Source: Gemmatimonadaceae bacterium (GTDB taxonomy: Bacteria > Latescibacterota > UBA2968 > UBA8231). From it: a DNA stretch of 64,000 bases. Made by a program: the position numbers and the translations under genes. The DNA is taken from positions 61,437 to 125,436 of the forward strand of contig JAPOZM010000074.1 of NCBI GenBank assembly GCA_026706075.1, in the 5' to 3' direction. Positions 8,118 to 16,088 of this stretch are shown here, one piece after another (position 1 is the stretch's first letter; the number at the start of each line of letters is the position of its first letter). Below the pieces are notes generated by a model. The model saw only the letters and a list, made by a program, of their open reading frames with translations, made no database searches and had not been told where the DNA came from.

Positions 8118-9016
8118 CCCTAGCCCCGCTCCTGGGTCTCGCGAGCGAGGCCCACGCTCATATCGGCGACGAGATCTACCCCTTCTATGAACTGCTCGAC
8201 GAGGATCTGGAACGCATCGACTTGACCGACGGCAGCGTCGAGGACTGGATCGAGGTCGTCGGCGAGCCCTCGCTCACGGCCAGCGATTTCTTCTGGCTGT
8301 TCGGTTCGTACGACCCGTCGGACCTGGACATCCGCATCTGGCTCGCCTGGCACCAGGGCACCAGTACCATCTGGGCGGCCATGGAGCGCTTCGACGATGT
8401 CTACGTCAACCGCTACGACGGGAACCCCTTCAACATAGAATACTGGGATTCCTCCATCACCCTCTTTGTCGACGGCGACCACTCCGGTGGGCAGTTCACC
8501 TTCGTGCAGCCGTACTTCTGCGAAGGGTGCACGCCCGAGCAAGTCCGGGAGGACAACCGTCGGGCACAGATCTGGATTGTGATCGGCGAGGCGCCCCAGG
8601 GCGAGCAGCTGGTCCATATCGGCGCCGGCCGCGAGTGGGTGGCCAGGGAACCGTACGCCGCGGCGGGTGGCGGCGCCCTCGGCGGCAGCCCGGTGCTCAC
8701 GGTCACCGAGCTCAGGGTGACGCCCTTCGACGACCTCATCTACGACGACGAGGAGGCCTCCGTGGCTTCGGAACTCTACCCGGGCAAAGTCATCGGATTC
8801 GACATCTGGACGCGGGACACCGACGATACTACGCCTCCCGGCATTGATCACCTGATCTTTCTGTTGCTGAGCGAAAGCGAGATGCGATCCCGGGCTGACG
8901 CCGGCTTCTTCGCTGACGGACTGCTGATCGGCGCCGGAGAAGACCCCTCCCGCAACGACGATGTCTCCGCCGTGGGGCCGTCCTCCTGGGCGCGCATCAA
9001 GGCCGCCCTCGAGTAG
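8090..9016 (+). CDS. P8: exported CBM9-like paralog, subtype E
   Basis: 308 residues from ATG 8090 with AAAGGAGGAG upstream. Signal peptide ends 'SEAHA', then His. It has 'LAWHQGTSTIWAAMERFDDVYVNRYDG', 'FVDGDHSGGQFTF', a CxxC segment 'FCEGCTPEQ', 'VTELRVTPFDDL' and the tail 'SSWARIKAALE'. The segment between the CxxC and the tail differs from all other copies ('DIWTRDTDDTTPPG'), so it is treated as its own subtype. The start lies inside the frameshifted tail of P7; the overlap is a by-product of the P7 damage. Confidence 0.7.
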   Translation: MRACLISLLTLAPLLGLASEAHAHIGDEIYPFYELLDEDLERIDLTDGSVEDWIEVVGEPSLTASDFFWLFGSYDPSDLDIRIWLAWHQGTSTIWAAMERFDDVYVNRYDGNPFNIEYWDSSITLFVDGDHSGGQFTFVQPYFCEGCTPEQVREDNRRAQIWIVIGEAPQGEQLVHIGAGREWVAREPYAAAGGGALGGSPVLTVTELRVTPFDDLIYDDEEASVASELYPGKVIGFDIWTRDTDDTTPPGIDHLIFLLLSESEMRSRADAGFFADGLLIGAGEDPSRNDDVSAVGPSSWARIKAALE

Positions 9017-9043
9017 AGCCCCATTCCGCCGAGGAGGAACACC

Positions 9044-9962
9044 ATGCGTGTCTGTCCCATTCCCCTGCTGGCCCTCGCCCCGCTTCTGGGCCTCACGAGC
9101 ATCACCGATGCCCATACCGGCGACCAGGTCTACCTCTTCTACGAGCTGCTCGACGAAGACCTGGACCGCATCGACCTGACGGACGGCAGCATCGAGGACT
9201 GGTATCGGGGAGCCGTCCCTGGTCACCTCGGATTCCTGGAGGGGCGCGGAGGGCTGGCCCAGCGATCCCACGACCCTGGATGTCCGCGTCTGGCTGGCCT
9301 GGCACCAGGGCAGCAGTACCCTCTGGGTCGCCGTGGAGGCCTTCGATGACCGATACGTAGGAGCCCTCGGTGACGAGAGGGAAACAGCAAACTACTGCTG
9401 GGCATGGGACGCCTGCATGGAGTTTTACGTCGACGGAGATCACTCCGGTGGTCGGTATCGGAAGTTCCCTGCCAGGGACCATACCGAGGAAGGGATGGAT
9501 CTATTGAACTCTCTCCAGGCCCAGAAGTACTGGATGCCGATCGACCGGGAGGGGGACCAGTTCGTTCGCTACCCCGGGGCCGGCGAGTGGCCCACGAAGG
9601 ATCCGTACGCAGCCGCCGGCGGCGGCGGCGTCGGCCGCAGCCCGGCAACCTGGGTCTTCGAAATGAAGGTGACGCCCTTCGACGCCCTCGTCTACAATGA
9701 CGAGGGCGTCTCCAAAGCCTCGGAGCTGTACCTGGGCAAGGTCATCGGCTTCGATCTCCAGCTTTGGGACGCTGACGAGGAACCTCCCTTTGTCTCTTCG
9801 CACGGCTACCTGCTCACGCCCCTGGAACTCCCCATCAACCTATTCTCCAGCCATTTCGTCGACGGCCTGCTCGTCGGCGCCGGGGAAGATCCCTCCCGCT
9901 ACGACGATGTCTCCGCCGTGGAGCCGTCCTCCTGGGGGCGGATCAAGGCCGCCCTCGAGTAG
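9044..9962 (+). pseudogene. P9: subtype A paralog broken by an 8-bp deletion
   Basis: ATG 9044 follows a GAGGAGG site. Signal peptide ends 'SITDA', then His. After 'SIEDWY' eight bases are missing relative to P2 (at about 9202-9210) and the frame is lost; the original frame stops at 9347-9349. The remainder, from about 9210 to TAG 9960-9962, is intact in the second frame and very close to P2 ('YCWAWDACMEF', 'LQLWDADEEPPF', tail 'SSWGRIKAALE'). One lesion separates it from a working gene. Confidence 0.85.
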
Positions 9963-9978
9963 CCTCAGCGGAGCACCT

Positions 9979-10893
9979 ATGCGCACCCGCCTCCTCTACC
10001 TTCTGACCCTGGTCCCGCCCCTGGGCCTCGCCGGCGCCGCCCACGCCCACATCGGCGACCAGATGTACCCCTTCTACGAACTGCTCGACGAGGACCTGCA
10101 CCGCATCGACCTGACCGACGGCAGCGTCGAGGACTGGATCAAGGTCGTCGGCGAGCCCTCCCTGACGGCCAGCGACTTCTTCTGGCTCTTCGGTGCCTAC
10201 GATCTCTCGGAGGTGGACTTCCGCATCTGGCTCGCCTGGAACGAGAGCAGCGGTACCCTCTGGGTCGCCATGGAGCGCTTCGACGATCTCTACCTCAACA
10301 GCTACGACGGGGCCGGGCTCCACGAGATGGTAGGCTGGGACTCCAGCATCGCCTTCATGGTCGACGGCGACCACACCGGCGGGATCTACGGCCAGTTGCT
10401 CGGGATCAACTGCGAGGAATGCACGGACGAGGAAATCCTGTGGAACCACCGTCAGGCGCAGCGCTGGATGGCGATCGCCGAGGCGCCCGGCGGCGGCGAC
10501 ATCCTGGACTACGACGGCGCCAGCGACTGGGTGATCCGGGAGCCGTATGCCGCAGCCGGGGGCGGCGTCATCGGCGAGAGCCCCGCGACCTCGGTCACCG
10601 AGTTCATGCTGACTCCCTTCGACGACCTCATCTACAACGACGAGGCGGGGTCCAAAGCTTCGGACCTCCATCCCGGCAAGGTCATCGGGTTCTCGATATC
10701 CACGCAGGACTATGACGGCACTGGAGCCCTCGATGTGGCGATAACGCTCTCCGGCAAATGGCAAGTGATGATCAACGCGGATCTCTTCGTCGACGGCCTG
10801 CTGCTCGGCGCCGGGCAAGACCCCTCCCGCTACGACGACGTCTCCGCCGTCGAGCCGTCCTCCTGGGGCCGGATCAAGGCCAGCTTCAGGTAG
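9979..10893 (+). CDS. P10: exported CBM9-like paralog, subtype B, last of the array
   Basis: 304 residues from ATG 9979; the longer open frame upstream is only the shadow of P9. Signal peptide ends 'GAAHA', then His. Landmarks are 'LAWNESSGTLWVAMERFDD', 'FMVDGDHTGGIYGQLLG', 'NCEECTDEE', 'VTEFMLTPFDDL' and the tail 'SSWGRIKASFR'. It is the full-length counterpart of the first ~270 residues of P1. The gene converges with comEC 12 bp downstream and no clear terminator is visible between them. Confidence 0.7.
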   Translation: MRTRLLYLLTLVPPLGLAGAAHAHIGDQMYPFYELLDEDLHRIDLTDGSVEDWIKVVGEPSLTASDFFWLFGAYDLSEVDFRIWLAWNESSGTLWVAMERFDDLYLNSYDGAGLHEMVGWDSSIAFMVDGDHTGGIYGQLLGINCEECTDEEILWNHRQAQRWMAIAEAPGGGDILDYDGASDWVIREPYAAAGGGVIGESPATSVTEFMLTPFDDLIYNDEAGSKASDLHPGKVIGFSISTQDYDGTGALDVAITLSGKWQVMINADLFVDGLLLGAGQDPSRYDDVSAVEPSSWGRIKASFR

Positions 10894-10905
10894 CCGGCCG
10901 GCCAC

Positions 10906-13341
10906 TCACGGCGCGCAGCTCTCACCCACCATCGCCCTCGCCGAGACCCCACCCTCCTTCTTCACCCGCACCACCACGGCCCCGCACTCGTCGGTGCGGT
11001 AGACCCGGGCCCCGGCCTCCCGAAACCGCGCCATCACCTCCGGCGCCGGGTGCCCGAACCTGTTGAAGGCGCCCACGGAGACGACGCAGACCGACGGGCT
11101 CACGGCCTCGACGAAGGCCGGTCCCGACGAGGTGCGCGACCCGTGGTGGGCGGCCTTCAGCACCCCACTCCTCAAGTCTCCACCCCACCCCAGCAGGGCC
11201 GGCTCCGACGCCTCCTCGATGTCGCCTGTGAACAGCACCCCCGTCTCCCCGTAGTCGAAGCGGACCACCACCGAGCCGTCGTTCAGGCCGTGGGGAGAGT
11301 CGCCCCCGACGCCGACGAAGGCCGCCCTCGGGTGCAGGATCACGGCGCCCACGCCGCCGAGGCCGGCGAGGCTGTCCCCGGCGGTGACGCGGTGGTAGGC
11401 GACCTCTCTCTCCTCGATCAGCCGGCGCAGCCGGCGGGCGGTCCACGAGCCGTAGGCCTGGCCGCTGTCGAGGTAGTGGCCCACCTCGACCTGCTCCAGC
11501 AGGTGCACCAGCCCGCCGATGTGGTCCGAGTGCGGATGGGAGGCAACCACGGCGTCGACGCGGTTCACGCCGCGGTGCTTCAGGAAGGGGACGACCACGC
11601 GCTCCCCGAAGTCGGAGCGCCGGCTGCGCAGGCCGCCGTCGACGACCATCGTGCGGCCGTTGGGGAAGCGCAGGAAGGCGGCGTCGCCCTGGCCCACGTC
11701 GAGGAAGACGATCTCCAGCTCCCGGTCCCGCAGCGCCGGCGGCCAGACCTGGAGATTGCCCCAGGCCAGCAGGGTGATCAGCACCAGGGCCCGCACCCGG
11801 GGGCGCCGCAGGCCCCAGGCGAGGAGCCCGGCGGTCCACGCCGCCAGGACCAGGGTGAGGGCCGAGGGTTTCGGTGTCGTCAAGGAGGCGAAGGGGAGAT
11901 CGGCGAAGGCATCCACGGCGGCCATGAGACCGTTCAGGACGAGGTAGTTGGCGCCGTTGAACAGGGCCCCGGCCAGGGGCCACCAGGGACCGGTGAGGAC
12001 CGTCAGCAGCCCCAGGGAGACCGCGGCCCCGAGGAGCGGCACGACGACCAGGTTGGCCGCCAGGGAGACCGGCGCGAACTGCTGGAAGTGCCAGGCGATG
12101 AGGGGTCCCGTGCCCAGCTGGGCCGCAACGGTGACGCACAGGGGCGACAGCACCCACTTGCCCAGGGCCCGGTCCTCGTCGCGCCAGGCCCGGGGCCACA
12201 GCGACATGAGGGGGCCGTGGAGGGCGACGATGGCGAGGGTGGCGCCGAAGGAGAGCTGGAAGGAGAGGGTGAGCAGGCTCGCCGGCCACAGGCAGAGGAT
12301 GACGATCGCCGCCAGGCCGAGGGAGTTGTAGACCTCCCCCCGCCGGCCGATGGCGCGGCCCACCAGCACCACCCCGGCCATGATCGAGGCGCGCACCACC
12401 GGCGCCTGCAGGTCGGTGACCAGGGCGTAGAGGAGGAGGACGAGGGCCGTGGCCAGGGAGGCGGCCCCCGGCGGGGCACGGGCCAGGCGGAAGAGGGTGT
12501 AGAAGAACAGGGCCACGAGACCGACGTGAAGGCCGCTGATCACCAGGGCGTGGGCCAGCCCCGTGTGGCGGAAGCGGTCGGCCACCTCGGCGGGGATGCG
12601 GTGCTTCTCCCCCAGCAGCATGCCCCGCAGCAGGCCCGCCGGAGGGCCGGAGAGGTTCGCCTCCAGGGCGCCGCGCATGTGCCGCCGCAGGGGCAGGACC
12701 AGCCGCTCCCGCCACCAGGCGGCGGGCAGGGGCTCGACGCGCTGCAGCTGATCCCGCCGGTAGGCCGAGGCCGAGGCGTGCAGCCCCTTCAACTGCAGGA
12801 ACCGGCGGAAGTCGAAGGCCCCAGGGTTGCGCGCCGGGTGGGGCCGCCGGAGGCGGGTGCGCAGCCAGATGCGGTCGCCGGCGCCGGCCGGCAGCCGGAA
12901 GCCGCGCAGGGTCACCCACACGCGGCCGGAGAGGGGGCCGGGCTCTCCCTCTTCGGGATACCAGCTCTCGGCCTCCAGGACGAGCCGCGTCCGGCGTTCT
13001 CCCTCGACCGCGCTCTCCTCCGCCTCGCCCGCCAGCCTGCCCACCAGGACGCCGCGCTCGCCGAGCGTCTCGCAGCCGGCCACGTGGTGCGGCGGCCACA
13101 GGCGCGTGTGCTGGTGGTAACGCAGCCCTCCCGCGCAGGCCGCCAGGGCCAGCAGGCAGACCGAGGTCAGGCGGGGCGCCCGGGCCGTCAGGCAGCCCGC
13201 CAGGCCCGCCGCCCCCGTGACCGCGGCGGCGCCCAGCCACAGGGAGGGCGCGGGGGCGAGCTGGTCGGCGGCCAGGATCCCGGCGCCGAGGGCGGCGGCC
13301 GCCCACAGGGCCGGGCGTCTCCTGGCGGGCGGGGCGGGCAC
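10906..13341 (-). CDS. comEC: ComEC/Rec2-type DNA uptake channel
   Basis: Polytopic inner-membrane protein that carries transforming DNA into the cytoplasm. 811 residues, the usual family length. The N-terminal hydrophobic region and DUF4131-like soluble part ('GDRIWLRTRLRRP...NPGAFDFRRFLQLKG') are followed by the Competence domain ('AHALVISGLHVGL', 'APVVRASIMAGVVLVGRAIGR') and a C-terminal metallo-beta-lactamase-like domain with 'DVGQGDAAFLRFPNG' and 'SHPHSDHIGG' (near residue 600). All three family blocks are intact. GTG at 13341 is taken as start. No other competence genes are in the window. Confidence 0.9.
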   Translation of the reverse strand: MPAPPARRRPALWAAAALGAGILAADQLAPAPSLWLGAAAVTGAAGLAGCLTARAPRLTSVCLLALAACAGGLRYHQHTRLWPPHHVAGCETLGERGVLVGRLAGEAEESAVEGERRTRLVLEAESWYPEEGEPGPLSGRVWVTLRGFRLPAGAGDRIWLRTRLRRPHPARNPGAFDFRRFLQLKGLHASASAYRRDQLQRVEPLPAAWWRERLVLPLRRHMRGALEANLSGPPAGLLRGMLLGEKHRIPAEVADRFRHTGLAHALVISGLHVGLVALFFYTLFRLARAPPGAASLATALVLLLYALVTDLQAPVVRASIMAGVVLVGRAIGRRGEVYNSLGLAAIVILCLWPASLLTLSFQLSFGATLAIVALHGPLMSLWPRAWRDEDRALGKWVLSPLCVTVAAQLGTGPLIAWHFQQFAPVSLAANLVVVPLLGAAVSLGLLTVLTGPWWPLAGALFNGANYLVLNGLMAAVDAFADLPFASLTTPKPSALTLVLAAWTAGLLAWGLRRPRVRALVLITLLAWGNLQVWPPALRDRELEIVFLDVGQGDAAFLRFPNGRTMVVDGGLRSRRSDFGERVVVPFLKHRGVNRVDAVVASHPHSDHIGGLVHLLEQVEVGHYLDSGQAYGSWTARRLRRLIEEREVAYHRVTAGDSLAGLGGVGAVILHPRAAFVGVGGDSPHGLNDGSVVVRFDYGETGVLFTGDIEEASEPALLGWGGDLRSGVLKAAHHGSRTSSGPAFVEAVSPSVCVVSVGAFNRFGHPAPEVMARFREAGARVYRTDECGAVVVRVKKEGGVSARAMVGESCAP

Positions 13342-13376
13342 GGGGAGACGGACCGCAATCGGCGTGCCCGGGCGCC

Positions 13377-13405
13377 TCGACCCCGTTCACCCCCCCGGGT
13401 ATATT
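13377..13405 (+). promoter_or_regulatory. Probable promoter of fxsA
   Basis: TCGACC, 17 bases, then TATATT (13400-13405), ending only nine bases before ATG 13415. The expected transcription start falls within three bases of the ATG, so the message would be leaderless or nearly so. Confidence 0.45.
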
Positions 13406-13414
13406 GGCGGACCC

Positions 13415-13813
13415 ATGCTCTTCCGCCTCTTCCTCCTCTTCGCCCTGCTACCCGTGATCGAGCTGGCCCTGCTCGTGCAGATCGGCTCCCACATCGGCGT
13501 CACCCCCACGGTGGCCCTAGTCCTGGCCACGGGGGCCGCCGGCGCCTTCCTGGCCCGGGCCCAGGGGACGCGCGCCCTCTGGCGCCTTCAGGAGGCCCTG
13601 CGGGCCGGCTCCTTCCCCGGCGACGAGATCTTCGACGGGGCCCTGATCCTCGGGGGCGGACTGCTGCTGCTGACGCCGGGGTTTCTCACCGACGTCGTCG
13701 GCTTCGCCGCCCTCGTCCCGGGCACGCGCCGGCTGCTGAAGGGGTTCCTCAAGAGGATGGTGGGCCGCCGTCTCCGCCCCGGCGAGGTGCGCGGCTCCTT
13801 CACGGTGGAATGA
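13415..13813 (+). CDS. fxsA: FxsA-family membrane protein
   Basis: 132 residues, matching the family (cytoplasmic membrane protein; in E. coli its overproduction relieves F-plasmid exclusion of phage T7; normal role unknown). It shows the typical start 'LFALLPVIELALLVQIGSHIG', a second hydrophobic segment with Ala/Gly, 'ALWRLQEALRAGSFPGDEIFDGALILGGGLLLLTPGFLTDVVG' as two membrane hairpins (key motif TPGFLTD), and a basic C-terminus. Start ATG 13415 is the family start; the longer frame upstream opposes comEC. The stop overlaps the next start (ATGA). Confidence 0.85.
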   Translation: MLFRLFLLFALLPVIELALLVQIGSHIGVTPTVALVLATGAAGAFLARAQGTRALWRLQEALRAGSFPGDEIFDGALILGGGLLLLTPGFLTDVVGFAALVPGTRRLLKGFLKRMVGRRLRPGEVRGSFTVE

Positions 13814-14109
13814 CGGCGGAGCTGACCCCGGGGCAGGTGCGCCGCCTGCGCGCCCTCGGCCACGGGCTGCGGCCCAAGGTCTCGGTGGGGCGCGCGGGCT
13901 TGAGCGAGCCGGTGCGGCGCTCGCTGGAGGAGGCGTTCCACACCTCGGAGCTGGTGAAGGCGCGTCTGGAGAGGTCGTGCGAGTTGGACCGCGACGAGGT
14001 GGGGCGCCTGCTGGCCGAGGCCGCGGAGGCTCACCTGGTGCAGGTCCTGGGGCGCACGGTGCTGCTCTACCGGCCGGACGGCGAGAGCCCGAAGATCCAG
14101 CTTCCCTGA
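13810..14109 (+). CDS. yhbY: YhbY/CRM-domain RNA-binding protein
   Basis: 99 residues forming a single CRM (CRS1-YhbY) domain, which binds pre-50S ribosomal particles in bacteria. The hallmark GxxG-type loop is present in variant form ('VSVGRAGLSE', where the family usually has VxIGKxGLT). It is followed by the conserved helix 'VRRSLEEAFHTSELVKARL' and the last strand 'HLVQVLGRTVLLYRP'. ATG 13810 overlaps the fxsA stop by four bases (ATGA), so the two are translationally coupled. It converges with lysK seven bases downstream. Confidence 0.85.
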   Translation: MTAELTPGQVRRLRALGHGLRPKVSVGRAGLSEPVRRSLEEAFHTSELVKARLERSCELDRDEVGRLLAEAAEAHLVQVLGRTVLLYRPDGESPKIQLP

Positions 14110-14116
14110 GCCGCCC

Positions 14117-15679
14117 TCAGGCGGCCGTCTTCTCCTCGAGGATCCGCAGGACCCGCTCCTTGCCGAGGAGCGCCACGAAGGTGCCGAACCTCGGACCCCT
14201 CTCCTGCCCGAGAACGACCTCGTAGAAGCAGCGGAACAGCTCCTTCGGCTCGCGGCCGGCCTCGCGGGCCACGTCGAAGGGGATCGCCTGCAGCGCCTGC
14301 TCGTCGCCGTTCCCGAAGGCGGCCAGGCGGTCCCGGACCCGCGACAGCAGGGCGCGCTCGTCGTCGTCGGGGCTGCGGTAGCGCTTGCCGGGCAGGACCT
14401 GCTCCCGGTAGTAGGCCAGACCCTTGTGCACGAGAGCGTCGAGGACGCCTGGACTGGCCGAGACCTGCGGATCGTAGCGCTGCAGGAACTCCTTGAGCAG
14501 CTCCTCGTCGTCGCTGCCGAGGGCGGAGATCAGGTTGAGGACGACGCTGTAGCTCACGTTGCCGGCGTACGCGGGCACGCCCCGGCCGCGGTCGAAGATG
14601 TGCCACAGGGCGTGGGCGAGGCGCCCCTCCTCGTCCAGCTCCGACCAGCGGCGCAGCCCCTCGAGGTAGTCGTCGACGCAGCGGGGGACGATGTCCCAGA
14701 ACAGGCGCTTGGCCCGCTGGGGGTTCTGGTAGATGTGGTAGAGCAGCGACTCGATGGGGGCGAAGTCGAGCCACTGCTCGACGCTCATCCCCGGACGCCC
14801 CGCCGACTTCGAGATCCGGCGCCCCTCCTCGTCGAGCCACAGCTCGAAGGTCATGCCCGCCGGCGGCCGGCGGCCCATGATGCGCAGGATCCGGCTCGAG
14901 ACCTTCACCGAGTCGATGAGGTCCTTGCCGTACATCTCGTAGTCGACCCCGTAGGTGAACCAGCGCAGGGCCCAGTCGACCTTCCACCCCACCTTGGCCC
15001 TTCCCCCCAGGACCGAGGTCTCGCCCTGCTCCCCGCAGCCGCGGGCGGCCGGTTCCTCGCCGTCGCACACGAACGAGACGGCGCGCCTCTCCGGGTGGTA
15101 GTCCGTGACCCGCGTGGCGTTGACCGAGCCGCAGCCCGTGCAGATCGGGAGGAAGGGGGACCAGCCCTTGCGGCGCTCCGGCCCCAGGGTCGGCAGGATG
15201 ACCTGAAGGACCTCGTCCACCTTCTCCAGCAGGATGGCCAGGCCCTCGTCGAACTCGCCGTCGCCGTAGGCCCGGGCGGCGCTCTTGAACTCGTAGTCGA
15301 AGCCGTACTCGTCGAGGAACCGCCGCAGCCGGCCGTTGTTGTGATCGGCGAAGCTGGCGCAGCAGCCGAAGGGGTCGGGAACGGCGCTCAGGGGCTGGCC
15401 CAGGTGGTCGGCCAGGATGTCGCCGTTGGGGACGTTCTGCGGCACCTTGCGCAGGCCGTCCATGTCGTCTGAAAACGCCTGCAGGCGGGTGGGCCGGCCG
15501 GTGAGGTGCTCGAAGGCGCGGCGCACGAAGCTGGTGCGCGCCACCTCGGCGAAGGTGCCGATGTGGGGCAGGCCGCTGGGGCCGTACCCGGTCTGGAACA
15601 GGATGGGGCGCCCGCCGTCCGGCGGCCGGCGCTCGAGGATGCGCTCGGCCTCGGCGAAGGGCCAGGCTCTCGGCGCCAT
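14117..15679 (-). CDS. lysK: Class I lysyl-tRNA synthetase
   Basis: Charges tRNA-Lys with lysine. 520 residues with a Rossmann catalytic core: the HIGH-type motif is 'GPSGLPHIGTF' (about residues 33-43) and the KMSKS-type loop is 'RISKS' near residue 288. A Cys pair 'CTGCGS' in the middle fits the zinc-like insertion of the family, and 'DDMDGLRKVPQNVPN' is a class I LysRS signature. This archaeal-type enzyme replaces the common class II LysS in only some bacterial lineages (spirochaetes, many alphaproteobacteria). The gene lies immediately downstream of infA on the same strand with a 12-bp gap, a likely translation operon. Confidence 0.93.
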   Translation of the reverse strand: MAPRAWPFAEAERILERRPPDGGRPILFQTGYGPSGLPHIGTFAEVARTSFVRRAFEHLTGRPTRLQAFSDDMDGLRKVPQNVPNGDILADHLGQPLSAVPDPFGCCASFADHNNGRLRRFLDEYGFDYEFKSAARAYGDGEFDEGLAILLEKVDEVLQVILPTLGPERRKGWSPFLPICTGCGSVNATRVTDYHPERRAVSFVCDGEEPAARGCGEQGETSVLGGRAKVGWKVDWALRWFTYGVDYEMYGKDLIDSVKVSSRILRIMGRRPPAGMTFELWLDEEGRRISKSAGRPGMSVEQWLDFAPIESLLYHIYQNPQRAKRLFWDIVPRCVDDYLEGLRRWSELDEEGRLAHALWHIFDRGRGVPAYAGNVSYSVVLNLISALGSDDEELLKEFLQRYDPQVSASPGVLDALVHKGLAYYREQVLPGKRYRSPDDDERALLSRVRDRLAAFGNGDEQALQAIPFDVAREAGREPKELFRCFYEVVLGQERGPRFGTFVALLGKERVLRILEEKTAA

Positions 15680-15691
15680 GAACCGGCGCCG

Positions 15692-15910
15692 CTAGCGGTT
15701 GCGGAAGGTGATGCGGCCCCGGCTCAGGTCGTATGGCGACAGGGCCACGGTGACCTGGTCCCCGGGCAGCACGCGGATGTAGTACTTCCGCATCTTGCCC
15801 GAGATGTGGGCCAGGACCTCGTGACCGTTCTCCATCTCCACCTTGAAGAAGCCGTTGGGCAGGGCCTCCTTGACCACCGCCTGGACCTCGATCGCCTCTT
15901 CCTTGGGCAT
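15692..15910 (-). CDS. infA: Translation initiation factor IF-1
   Basis: 72 residues, exactly the family length. The S1/OB fold is recognisable: '[46 protein letters not shown]' and the C-terminal '[13 protein letters not shown]' (conserved Y-D-L-x-[RK]-G-R-I-x-[FY]-R). It binds the A site of the 30S subunit during initiation. A promoter and a structured leader with a terminator-like hairpin lie upstream, and lysK follows in the same direction. Confidence 0.95.
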   Translation of the reverse strand: MPKEEAIEVQAVVKEALPNGFFKVEMENGHEVLAHISGKMRKYYIRVLPGDQVTVALSPYDLSRGRITFRNR

Positions 15911-15933
15911 ACGCTCTCTTTCGCGTCAGAACG

Positions 15934-15983
15934 AAAAACGGCGAGCGCCAAAGGATCTCCGGTCACCGGAGCAGCACTCGCCG
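15934..15983 (-). terminator. Intrinsic terminator or attenuator in the infA leader
   Basis: Read on the minus strand, CGGCGAG (15983-15977) pairs with CTCGCCG (15945-15939) and is followed at once by TTTTT (15938-15934). A second perfect inverted repeat, CTCCGGT/ACCGGAG (15957-15971), is nested inside. The structure lies between the infA promoter and the infA start, so it would either stop part of the transcripts that start there or end read-through from the TPR gene. Confidence 0.6.
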
Positions 15984-16055
15984 AAACCGCCAACTTCGAT
16001 TGCCAGTCAGAGATCCATGCGCGTCCCCGGCCATGGGTTTGTCGGGCAGCAACCC

Positions 16056-16084
16056 AAGGTATGAAGGGGGGCCCTCGAAGTCAA
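16056..16084 (-). promoter_or_regulatory. Promoter of infA-lysK
   Basis: TTGACT (16084-16079), 17 bases, TACCTT (16061-16056). The same two hexamers with the same 17-base spacing occur before the ASH-repeat gene at 33988. The leader to infA would be about 140 bases and contains the hairpin with T-run. Confidence 0.6.
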
Positions 16085-16088
16085 CGCG

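Noticed and set aside
1862..10893. Repeat structure as a CRISPR array or transposon cluster
   Set aside because: The repeats are ~900-bp protein genes with signal peptides; no short spacer-repeat pattern, no terminal inverted repeats and no transposase.
11050..14109. Very long plus-strand open frame (over 1000 codons) opposite comEC
   Set aside because: It is the complement of comEC in GC-rich DNA; composition is His/Gln/Gly/Arg rich without domains. Only its last 99 codons (YhbY) are real.
15934..16060. Known riboswitch or small RNA upstream of infA
   Set aside because: No conserved core of a riboswitch class I know (TPP, SAM, glycine, fluoride, GEMM) or of 4.5S RNA could be found; kept only as leader and hairpin.
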